Shown here one piece after another: positions 55,560 through 64,000 of a stretch of DNA of 64,000 nt. Under the pieces are notes generated by a model. It ran no database searches and was not told where the DNA came from. It worked only from the letters and a program-made list of their open reading frames with translations. Each line of letters begins with the position of its first letter. Position 1 is the first letter of the stretch. Source of the stretch: Rutpela maculata (taxonomy: Eukaryota; Arthropoda; Insecta; Coleoptera; Cerambycidae); assembly GCA_936432065.2 (NCBI GenBank), contig OW386287.2, forward strand, positions 73,837,804-73,901,803, written 5' to 3'. Made by a program: the position numbers and the translations under genes.

Positions 55560-56523
55560 CAGGGTTCCCACCAACCTGGAAAAACTTGGAAATCTGGAAA
55601 AGTCAGGGAATCCAAAAAATGACCCTGGAAGTCGGGGAATTACAGTAAAATCCTCTAGAATCTTGAAAAAATTTTCAGTCTTCACTTATAAAATCTTTTA
55701 ATTATTTCCTTTACAAAAATTATAAAACTTGAATTTTATATTTGTAGTTTGATATTAATTTTCTTAGGCCAACTCTGTTTAACAAGTACAAAAAAGAAGA
55801 TAATTGATTTAGCATTTAATAAAAAACTTAGATGCTAAAATAGGTACTTTAAAGAAAAATATCCGAGTTGATTTTTTTAGCTTGTAATAGAATGTTTTAT
55901 ATTGATTATTTGCATTCAATTATATAATTTTTGTATTATTTAAAACAAGAATAATGTTTCAAAACCAAATAAAACTAATATAAGTACGTTCTGAACAAAA
56001 AATATATATTTTTTCCATTTGAACCGTTTTGCAGTTAAAAAAACTGATTTTTAATAGCCTATATCTTAAACACCTTTTAACCCACTACAATATGCTTGCC
56101 TCTATAAACTTCAAATTTTACTACGTTAATAAATTCGAATTGAGAACAAAAAACGGTGACCAATCTCCCAAATTTAAAAAATATCATCGCATTAATAGTT
56201 ATTGAGATACAGGTGTAGCCCCATGAAAATTGGGACACGCTGTATATTTTTAATTAATCTGGTTAGTAAATAAAGAATTACTAGTATGTATGTACTGTTT
56301 AAAATTAATTGTTGTAATAAAAATCACGTAATGAAAAACAGTAGTGTAATTTATTTCACATAAAATATTTCTCCATGTTCATCTCATATACATTAATACT
56401 GAGTTGATGTCAGTTAAAATGTGATGAATGCTCTTATTTTTGTCCTGGAAAATGTAATATCTGGACCTGGAAAATCATGGAAAAGTCAGGGAATTTTAAA
56501 TTCTGATGTTGGTGGGAACCCTG
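55560..56523. mobile_element. 964-bp TIR element with CAGGGTTCCCACCAAC ends
   Basis: Left end CAGGGTTCCCACCAACCTGG; right end GTTGGTGGGAACCCTG, its inverse. A second shared block (GGAAAAGTCAGGGAAT) occurs in direct orientation near both ends (55597, 56479). AGACA flanks both sides (55555-55559, 56524-56528), a possible 5-bp duplication. The interior is AT-rich and non-coding. The ends resemble hAT-group termini, but an 8-bp duplication is not seen, so the superfamily is open. Confidence 0.82.
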
Positions 56524-57739
56524 AGACACCACACATAGCTGTTGAATCGCTCGCATGAATTTTTACATGCCTTTACTCTATTGTATTTATTACAGGTACA
56601 CCTATCCACATTTCAGCTATATCCAGTGGATTCCTTATACATTTGTTAATGTATTGGAAAAGTTCTAGAATTTATATTTAGAACAATCAAAGATATTTTG
56701 TAAGTTATAAGGATAAGATCGTGAAATCGCAATTTCTTATCATGATCTGAAATCGCAATTCTTATCATGAACGATTTTGTGTTTGAACATTCGAAAAGTA
56801 TACATTTTTTCCGAAATAGTGATATTTTATTTTTTCCAATGGGTCAATTTCTCGACAAGTTACAGCCTCCAATATATATATTTATCAAAAAAAATCATCA
56901 AGCAAGGAAATTAAAATTATTTGAGATGTACTTTTTTTTAATCCTCGTTATTACAACTTAATAAACCATAATAATCATGAAATGTACATACTTTTTAACA
57001 GTTCTCAATGAAGAAAGAATTTTTTTGAAGAGCTTTTATTTTTTTCTATATTGTTTATTGCGAAGATTGAGTTCGTGCTTGATAATATATATAAGTATAT
57101 TTTTCCCATCCATCCTTTGCTTGTACTGTTTAAAACAAAAAAGCATCAGAAAGCTACAATTTCCATCTTTTAAATGAGCCAATACTCATATAGATTGAAC
57201 AAATTCTGATTTAGTGATATGTAATTCAGTGCGTCGGTGTCACAGTCATGCGTATTCAAACGCGTGCACGCATGGATCTTGCTCCGAGTTATAACGTTAC
57301 ACTTGACTATTTTTTTCCGGGAAGACCGTGGCTTTAACGATAAATTTTGTTATGATATTTTTTTGTTCATAAATATGTATATATACATCTTCTTCAGAAG
57401 ATCTTTGTGAGAAATCGTTTGTTGAAACTCATTCACGAGACGTTGCAATTCCTTTTAAAAATACTGAACCTACATTCTGATAGTAGCTTTAGTGGCTATA
57501 ATGTATATTCGTAGATTTTCTTTATAATCTTCACCGATTTCTCGTGTAAACCCGAGGTAGAGTTGCTTTTTAAAGATGATATGCCTACATATGTTTACAG
57601 TAGTGCCGTTTTCAGTTGGATAAAAATTTTGCATTAATTAAATTATTTTGATATCCGTTTACGCAAGTAAAAAATATAATAAAATAAAATAAAAATAATA
57701 ATAATTTAACGTCTTACGTGATTATGAAAATACATAAGC
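56524..57739. other. AT-rich stretch, mostly unassigned
   Basis: 57322-57370 is the inverted partner of 54614-54655. The short frames at 56767 and 56977 (+) are lysine/phenylalanine-rich and not convincing. Confidence 0.4.
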
Positions 57740-57905
57740 AACAGATATGTGATTTAGTGGGTGTACAAGAACCAAAGGCCTCAAAATTTATTTTGAGATC
57801 AGGCACCCCCACTGCCCCTCCTACCGCATTATAAAGAGGGTAAAAAAAATAGAATTATGATTTAGCGTGTGTACAAGAACCAAATGCCTCAAGCATTTTT
57901 TGACA
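57740..57905 (-). repeat. Hairpin-ended repeat, reversed internal fragment
   Basis: GTGATTTAGTGGGTGTACAA, GAACCAAAGGCCTCAAAA and GCACCCCCACTGCCCC occur here in reverse orientation, then a second similar block at 57860-57900. A truncated copy lying head-to-head with copy 6. Confidence 0.75.
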
Positions 57906-58051
57906 CTTCCGATTTTTAATTTTATAATAGTATAAAATATGCAAAAATACAAAACATTTTAAAGAATAATTATCGAGAAAGAATCATAAACGAATTATGG
58001 TGAAGTCTAGTTACAAGATCAACCATAAAAGATGCCAATTTCTTCTCAAAT

Positions 58052-58694
58052 ATAAAAACCGCTGCCCAAATAATCACTACTTCTACATCTAAATTTCCGG
58101 TGGGGAGGGTCAAAAAAAGTGTTGAGGCCTTTGGTTTTAGTAAGTACACACTAAATCACAATTTTATTTTTTTACCCTCTGTGATGCTGGGGTGGGGGTG
58201 GCTGATGTTAAAACAAATTTTGAGGCCTTTGGTTCTTATACACACATGAAATCACAATTTTATTTTTTACCCCCTTTAATAATGGGGGTGGGGGTGGCGG
58301 ATGTCAAAATAAATTTCTCGTACAAACATTAAATCTCAATTTCTTAATTTTATGGACTCTTACTTGCTTGCTCTACCTATTTACCACCCATTTACTCCCC
58401 AACTCTTCAACGGAATGAGATCAAAATAAAATCTAGTCCAGATATCGCTATGGTAGGTATACCAAATTTCAAGTCAATCATAAACCGTTGCAGAGTAATC
58501 ATGCGCCCAGAAAAAGTTACAGAACGACCAACAGGCAGACAGACATTTTTATTTTGCTCAACTCAAAATCTCGACGTTTCATGACATTCTAAGCCTATTT
58601 AAGGAAAAGAAAATTTTCACAATTTGGAATTAAAAGTAATGAAAAATTAAAAAATTTTTTTTGTCGTTACTATACTTCCACTGGATGTGGAAGT
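58052..58694 (+). repeat. Hairpin-ended dispersed repeat, copy 6 (full length)
   Basis: Starts AAAACCGCTGCCCAAATAAT, then CACTACTTCTACATCTAAAT. The TAAATCACAATTTTATTTTT / GGGGTGGGGGTGGC block is present twice (58146-58245 and 58250-58310). It ends with CTTCCAC-loop-GTGGAAG (58675-58693). It has decayed more than copy 5. Confidence 0.9.
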
Positions 58695-60607
58695 AATATC
58701 ACTCTGTAAACACAGAAACATCGAAAAATAAATCAAACGAAATTGATAGAAGAAATTTTGCGTCGAAATTTCAACGAAGTTTCCACAATCGCCAAAACAC
58801 TCGAACACTACACTCGAATACTATCACTTGACGCACGGTTCGCCGACCATGTTGGCATCATCGGAAGATTAAAACCGTTTTAATGTCAGTTTTAATCATC
58901 TGTAGGACTTGTAATTTAATTTGTATCCTGTAATTGGACTTACGCTTGTTGGATATGTAACCAAATAAGTAATTAGAGTAATAAAATTAGTTGGTAAAGG
59001 TATTAGTATTTTTTACATCAATTCATTAAAAGTTTGAAAGTCACTTCGACCCACCCAAGCATTATATTCTTGGGACACTAACTGGGAACTAAGAAGGCTA
59101 TATACGAATAGCTGACATTTTGCGAGGGTCTTTTTAATATCCGCTTCATGGTAATTTTGTCACATTTACATTGTTTCGGTTAAGGCACTGTGAATCGAAT
59201 GTTCCCAGTGTGCGTAACATAAATTTAAATTTCGCCTAACATAAATTTTGAATAACAATGCCGAGGTACTGTAAAACAACCTTTATGGGCCCATTAAAAC
59301 TACTGAGCAGAAATATCAAACTTTGATCAATAAAACAGCGTTATCCGAAACCGTATAGCACCGCTACTGAAATTGAAGATTATACAGTTCACTGAGGTAA
59401 AAATAATTTAATTGTGGCTCGCCTTAAACCAAAAAAATCACCACTACGGCCTTAGGCAGTGGGTGGAAGCCATCTAAATGATTTTAAACCGGGAATTTTA
59501 CGTTACAGTGAAATTAAAATCGAGCTTTTCTAAATTAGTCCAGTGCATTTGGATGAAAAAAGTGCGTTGTTGACGGGTTTCGCTCCATTATTAGGCTTTT
59601 CTTGAAGTTTGTTTTCAGTCCAGTTGTGTCCTGCGGCGATTAGGAGATCATCGGCTATGTGTGTGTTTTCTTAGAAAACACCATTTTTCCTAAAGAAGCC
59701 TGCACCACGCATATCTCCGCTGAAGCGCTGCGAGAACTCAATTTCGACGCGGTATATCAACAATGACTCATTGATCATTTCAGGTTTATTTCAAATTAAA
59801 TTCGTTAGAATACCCCCAATAACTACGAAAACCCCAATTGAAAAATTTTAAGAAAGGGTTACGACCATATTTTAAGAGTAATGCATTTGCTTATTACGGA
59901 TCTAATCTATATTAAACTCGTTTTAGTTGTCAAAAAAGAATTTGAGGGTCAGCATAAGAAATTTACATGACCACACTCAATGAACAATACGTTGTTAATT
60001 ATGTCATTAAAAATTATTTATTTGATACGAAATATCTCAAAAAATTTTTTTTCGTCTACACAACTATTTTTTATTTACTCTTTCCAATACAGATATTTAA
60101 ATCTCATTATTTTCTGTCTGAAATGAATACAACACTTTTATTTTGTGTTCCAAATAGTGCTATTAGTTATTTCACTCAAGTGGATGAGAGATCGATGGTA
60201 ACGGATTTATTTAGTTTGGCCATAATTTATGCCCTCGTCCGCTGAAGGCCACCACCCTAATTCTAAGAAATTTGGTATTTCTTACCATCAACATTGCAAC
60301 CCAAAAAGTGATAACGTGCTACACTGGTGGGCTTGTTAATAAAAAATCATGCATTGCTATTACTAATTGATAGATAGTTAAAGACACTTATTGTTTGTTG
60401 TTTTGGGATTCTCTCTTCAGGTGTTACTAAACGATGTCACTGCACTATACTATAATTTACTGCGTAGACCAGAAGCACTGTGGAATGATTTGATTTGCGT
60501 ACCTGTCTAATAAACACTAACTAATATTTCTTATAAAATTACTGAAAATGTCCCGAGATACACTTATATTAATTTTCAAACACATTCCATCCATTTACGC
60601 GAACTTA
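58695..60607. other. Unassigned 1.9-kb stretch
   Basis: No gene recognised. A 42-codon frame at about 58738-58884 (+), and an ADDLLIA string on the minus strand near 59655, were examined and not accepted as genes. Confidence 0.4.
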
Positions 60608-61253
60608 AATACAACGTGGTCTACCATAACATGCGGAAAATTTAACAGTAGGTTGTCCCCACCGAAAGGAGTTATAAAAATGAAAAATAAAAAAAAGTGT
60701 CCAGAAAAATTACCTTCTTTTTTTTGTAGAAATGCGCCTCCAATGACTAACTAATCTAACGTAACGCGGTACAAACATATCACTTTATCAGACTTGGAAT
60801 TGACAGCAAAGCTGAATAGGATAGAAGTGACTTTTTGGTTTTAATCAAATCACACTACAAAAATAGCGAAATAAATCGAAAAGACATTGACCCTATGCTG
60901 AACGACAAGCAGATATACGAAATATTTAGTTAAACCGGTAAATAACACGGCGGTGTCCCGATTGTTCGACCGAAAGCAAAAAACGCGGCACTTTGATCTC
61001 GCTGGCCAGCTTCACTTTTTATGCCAATTAAGGAAATGTAAACAACTCGAATACGTTCTTTCACAAGTAAGTTCGTCGACCTGGAGCAGGATTCAGGAGT
61101 AGGTCAGGACCTACTCAACATCAGTAGTGTATCTTCGCAAATTTACTAATAATTTAATATACTAAATTACTTCTAAAATTTTGCAGGGGCTTTCCCACAC
61201 TGAAAACTAGTACACCATTTTATTTTCCGCATATCATGGTAGATCACGCTGTA
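60608..61253 (+). mobile_element. TIR element, fullest copy of the 6.6/54.0-kb family (646 bp)
   Basis: The left end TACAACGTGGTCTACCATAA, followed by CATGCGGAAAAT, pairs inversely with the right end ATTTTCCGCATATCATGGTA, followed by GATCACGCTGTA, about 35 bp of imperfect TIR. The interior carries TTTTAATCAAATCACACTAC (also at 6585) and TTGTTCGACCGAAAGC (also at 6728 and 54290). Non-coding. Confidence 0.78.
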
Positions 61254-61533
61254 TATCTTCTACACTTTGTATTTAAGTTTTAGATATTTTTATAGACAGA
61301 GCATTTGTGAGATACGTCTGCTAGTATCGGCAGCCAGCCACCAATTCCTATCGTGTAACGCCTAAATATTGTCACAAATTACAATTTATTTTATTACTAT
61401 TATATGGCACCTTTTTCAGAATATAGTTTTAGATTTAAAATCCGTCTCTGTCATGACGCCCAAAAATCCTATGTTTGTTACTTGGTTAAGTTTGTTATTT
61501 AGGCAGAAATATGATTGTCTCTTTTTGTTTCAG
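61254..61533 (+). other. Intron 3' part before the host exon
   Basis: Ends in a pyrimidine-rich CTCTTTTTGTTTCAG acceptor directly before the exon. The upstream region back to 61369 is open in the same frame, but its sequence does not look coding and contains the acceptor tract. Confidence 0.75.
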
Positions 61534-61770
61534 ATCTCAGAGGGTACGGAACTCAGCAACGACATCCGTTTGTTTGCGAAAGTGAACAACTACCACGCGT
61601 ACACGTCGCTAAACGCCAAGAATCATTTCCGAGCGCCCACCGAGTGGGGTATCTGCCTGAGACCTTCCGGCCACAACACGGACGACGAAACGTCCGACCA
61701 ACTGAGGTGTCTCGCTTGCGATTCCGAGCAGGTCCGTACCTGCTGGATCACAGCGATGAGACTCGCCAAG
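61534..61770 (+). CDS. Internal exon of a Grb7/Grb10/Grb14-type adaptor (PH domain, distal half)
   Basis: A 237-bp, phase-0 exon of 79 codons. The encoded segment runs ISEGTELSNDIRLFAKV, then NYHAYTSLNAKNHFRAP, TEWGICLRP, an acidic loop (GHNTDDETSD), QLRCLACDSEQVRTCWITAM and RLAK. It matches the second half of the PH domain of Grb7/10/14 proteins: (Y)NAPT(D/N)(H/Y)G(L/F)C.KP, L.(C)A(E)(D/E)EQ.RTCW.TA.RLLK. Trp of RTCW lies in the C-terminal PH helix. Those cytoplasmic adaptors carry RA-PH-BPS-SH2 domains and bind activated receptor tyrosine kinases such as the insulin receptor; MRL proteins (MIG-10/lamellipodin, pico) have a related RA-PH unit and are the alternative. Acceptor TTTGTTTCAG at 61524-61533 and donor GTAAGT at 61771. 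The RA part, BPS and SH2 exons lie outside the window. Codon use is GC-richer than the surroundings, as expected of a constrained exon. This is the only convincing host coding sequence here. Confidence 0.92.
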
Positions 61771-62360
61771 GTAAGTTTCTTTTTTCTTTTAAAATAATTT
61801 GTGTTGACGTTGGGTAAATACTTGAATGCCATGTGATGAATAATTAATGGTCCATTAATCCAACTTAAATGATCTGCTTTTGAATTAAATACCATTTTGT
61901 TGAAAGATTTTTTTTATAAAGTAAAAATCCTTTTGACAACATTACCTCAGGTAATATTTTTAAATTTCTTATAAAGCAATTTTCTGTAAAAAAAGTACCC
62001 TTGTTCTGATACCGACGAACCGACCATTTTTCGAGAAAAGTTTATTTTACCGGTAAACAGTGAAACAGCCTATACCTCTCTTGCATTGATTATTTAATTA
62101 ATTCTGGGTAAGAAAAATGTTTTTGATTTTAAAACGAAAGCTGTTCAGAAAAAACATTTTTGTTCATTCATCAGTGTTATTGTGTATATTAACTGCGTTA
62201 TATGCAAAGGGTCTAGTATGCAGGGTTAAACGAAGCGAGGCATTGATAACGTATGTATTACTAACTGATACCCGCGACTTTGTTCGCCTGGAATTAAGAA
62301 CATTGACATACTAACTTATGCTTATAAAGAAGTGCAACATACTCACTGAGTACTCCTATA
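61771..62360 (+). other. Intron after the host exon, 5' part
   Basis: Begins with the donor GTAAGTTT. CCCGCGACTTTGTTCGCCTG at 62271 resembles a dispersed insect LINE/SINE block that often reads CCCGCGACTTCGTCCGCGTG; only this piece is seen. Confidence 0.6.
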
Positions 62361-62580
62361 GTACTCAGAAAGTACACTCGAGGGAACCCACTGCGCATCC
62401 ATGGTTCCCGGGGAAACCCACTGCACATTCATTGCACTCAAGGAAAACTCCTGCGCATCCATAGTACTAGGGAAAACCCACTACGCATCCATTGTACTCG
62501 AGGAAACCTACTGCGCATCCATATTACTCGGAGAATCCCACTGCACACCCATTGCATTCAAGGAAACCCACTGCGCATCG
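62361..62580 (+). repeat. 30-bp minisatellite, seven to eight units
   Basis: Units in strict 30-bp register from about 62361 to 62580, consensus GGAAACCCACTGCGCATCCA plus TxxTACTCGA. Anchors (G)GAAACCCACTG lie at 62382, 62412, 62442, 62472, 62502, 62532 and 62562. Because 30 is a multiple of three, one frame stays open as a 10-residue repeat (62401-62628), but there is no sign that it is translated. Confidence 0.95.
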
Positions 62581-63523
62581 CAGTTTGATAACAATTCATT
62601 GTTCTATTTTTGTGTTAGAGCGAATTAAACGAAAAAATAATTATTTCAATCGACAATAGAACACATGGGCGGGTGTGTGTCAAATTTCAAGTTAAAAACA
62701 TCCCTCTCCCTGTTCATCCGTTTTTTTTTTGAAAACCGTCGAATACGTGTGTCTCCTTATTTCCTCAGAAGATCCCATCGCTGAAATATCACGTTTCTGA
62801 CTTACTCGATTTCAGAGATACGATAGACCATCTACCATCCCCGTTTTCACCTCTTCAAAAAGTGAAAATCGAAAGGGTCTAGCAGGATAAGACAGGGTCA
62901 GTGGCTCCAGAGAGGCATTTTCAAAATAACTTGTGTTATGACATCGGTGAGTAATATTGACACAAATTCAACCTCCGATCTGCCTGCGTTCTTGAGATAA
63001 TTGACCATATATAGGCTAGAGCGGGTATTTTTTTAAATTATTTTATTCAAAAACTGTTGCAGCTAAACTAATAAAACGAAAACTCTTTGTTAGATAATAC
63101 ATTGTTCTATATTATATATTTTTTGTAGAATTTTTCAACTATATTTACTATTTAAAAAAATAAAAAAAATTCTTATTTTTTTTCATAGTTCACACAGAGG
63201 TACAATCACAGAAAAAAATATATAATGTAGCTTACTATGTCTAGTATTATCACCAAAAAGTGTATTCAGATAAAATGTGTGCAACACTTTAAAAAAAATA
63301 AAAACCCGTTATGACCGTCCTGGAGTTCTTACTGCTTTATATCTTCTCTTTAATATAAACTTGCTCATAAATGTATAAACAAGTAGTTATCTGTTTGTAA
63401 TTTAAATAAATAACGTACTATTACTATTTACGTTAAGAATAAGAAAGGTGCAGTATAGATAAAAAAAATCCAAGAAAATATTATTTATTATGATACAAAT
63501 TATTAATTATTACAATATAATTA
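62581..63523. other. Intron or intergenic stretch
   Basis: 62760-62980 is more balanced in composition but matches no family known to me. 63000-63520 is AT-rich. Confidence 0.4.
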
Positions 63524-63715
63524 ATCTTCGTCGCTGACCTCATGAGTAACTACGTGAACATTTTCTGATGTAAATATATTAGATAAAACTTCTGCTGGGC
63601 GTACTAAGCGGGAAAAATATCGGGCATGAGAGAAGTAATATACGGCGGCGGCTATATGTGAGCAGCATCCTACCGTTCTTATTTCATTGGAACAGTCGCA
63701 GAAATATCGGCGTAT
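63524..63715 (-). pseudogene. SWIM zinc-finger C-terminal fragment of a transposon-type protein
   Basis: On the minus strand an open frame of about 62 codons ends at a TAA at 63524-63526. It reads RRYFCDCSNEIRTVGCCSHI, AAAVYYFSHARYF, SRLVRPAEVL, then an acidic tail EVSDED. C-x-C ... C-x-H spacing in FCDCSNEIRTVGCCSH is the SWIM zinc-binding motif. The RTVGCCSH(I/V)A(S/A)(V/A)(I/V)YY string is one I know from repetitive transposon-linked proteins of arthropods. Upstream an in-frame TAA precedes SIRRYF, and the 186-bp MITE (63741-63926) lies just beyond. So the frame is cut off from any N-terminus in this window. Orientation is opposite to the host exon. Known: SWIM domains bind zinc and often accompany transposases. 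Inferred: dead transposon tail. Confidence 0.75.
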
Positions 63716-63740
63716 GCTTTAAATTGTCGTTCCATTAGAT

Positions 63741-63926
63741 ATACCGTGTGTGTAGCCGAACGCTAGGCATCGGGAGTAAAATTACAACATCGCGCGTGCC
63801 AGCTGGCTAAAATGAAATAACAGGCTGGAATGCTCCGCTCGATGGAGGAATTTACGGCAACTATGTTGTCAAATCTATCGCGCTACGTGGATGTACATGC
63901 CTAACGGGAAATTACACGCACGGTAT
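63741..63926. mobile_element. 186-bp GC-richer MITE with ATACCGTG ends, copy 2
   Basis: Starts ATACCGTGTGTGTAG and ends AATTACACGCACGGTAT. Interior blocks AACATCGCGCGTGCCAGCTG, AATGAAATAACAG, GGAATGCTCC and TCGCGCTACGTG match 19664-19850. TAG(A)T / AATC flanks do not give a clear target duplication. It lies just upstream (in minus-strand terms) of the SWIM fragment. Confidence 0.9.
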
Positions 63927-64000
63927 AATCAATGTAAATGGGTAAGTTTTACTGTTGATATACCTTGATCTTATTTCCAGTTTTAATATGTTCTGCGCGA

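Noticed and set aside
58738..58884. Open 42-48-codon plus-strand frame (EEILRRNFNEVSTIAKTLEH...)
   Set aside because: Looks protein-like but is short, with no start, no splice context and no family recognised.
59570..59700. Minus-strand ADDLLIA string suggesting a reverse transcriptase motif
   Set aside because: No other RT blocks occur up- or downstream in any frame; a lone ADD is not enough.
62361..62580. 30-bp units as a CRISPR-like array
   Set aside because: Strictly contiguous minisatellite units without spacers, inside an insect intron.

Overview
This window reads as a piece of a large, AT-rich insect nuclear genome (a beetle is a reasonable guess, but that is inference). Only one piece of ordinary host coding sequence is recognisable: a spliced internal exon at 61534-61770 (+), with a pyrimidine-rich acceptor and a GTAAGT donor. 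It encodes the distal half of a PH domain of the Grb7/Grb10/Grb14 adaptor type. Everything else is intron or intergenic DNA made almost wholly of transposable elements, most of them old, broken and nested. No bacterial operon, CRISPR, tRNA or complete long gene is present.

Region by region. 1-3 kb: unassigned AT-rich DNA and a jockey-like LINE reverse transcriptase scrap. 3-6 kb: a TIR element carrying a broken cysteine-rich ORF, then a foldback element with a second TIR element inserted at its exact centre. 6.5-10.5 kb: fragments of two dispersed repeat families. 10.5-15 kb: nested inverted repeats around a DNA transposon whose transposase pseudogene is split by a hAT-like MITE, then a MITE with a TA duplication. 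15-23 kb: three copies of a family with CAGTAACTAGAGG ends, one split by a palindromic MITE with TAA duplications, plus a long-armed foldback with a helix-turn-helix ORF in its loop. 24-26.2 kb: a giant palindrome of nearly 1 kb arms. 26.5-31.3 kb: hairpin-ended repeats, nested small inverted repeats, an LTR-like scrap and a LINE scrap.

31.5-34.2 kb: a Tc1/mariner-like TIR element filled with R4/Dong-type retrotransposon 3' ends bordered by (TAA)n. 35.6-38.1 kb: a hAT-like element with 8-bp target duplications containing a LOA-like LINE (RT plus RNase H). 39-41 kb: a copia remnant followed by a near-perfect palindrome. 44.6-48.4 kb: further nested inverted repeats and a tandem duplication. 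48.5-49.3 kb: a 28S rRNA 3' fragment followed by a 30-bp tandem array. 50.2-51.7 kb: an RTE-like LINE on the minus strand. 52-61 kb: an LTR-like piece, more hairpin-ended copies and TIR elements. 61.5-64 kb: the host exon, its downstream intron with a 30-bp minisatellite, a SWIM zinc-finger fragment and a MITE.

I see no clearly new biological system. The most informative things are insertion histories that can be read directly: MITEs with matching target duplications and an empty site in sister repeats, a transposon inserted at the centre of a palindrome, and Dong-like fragments sitting at (TAA)n tracts.
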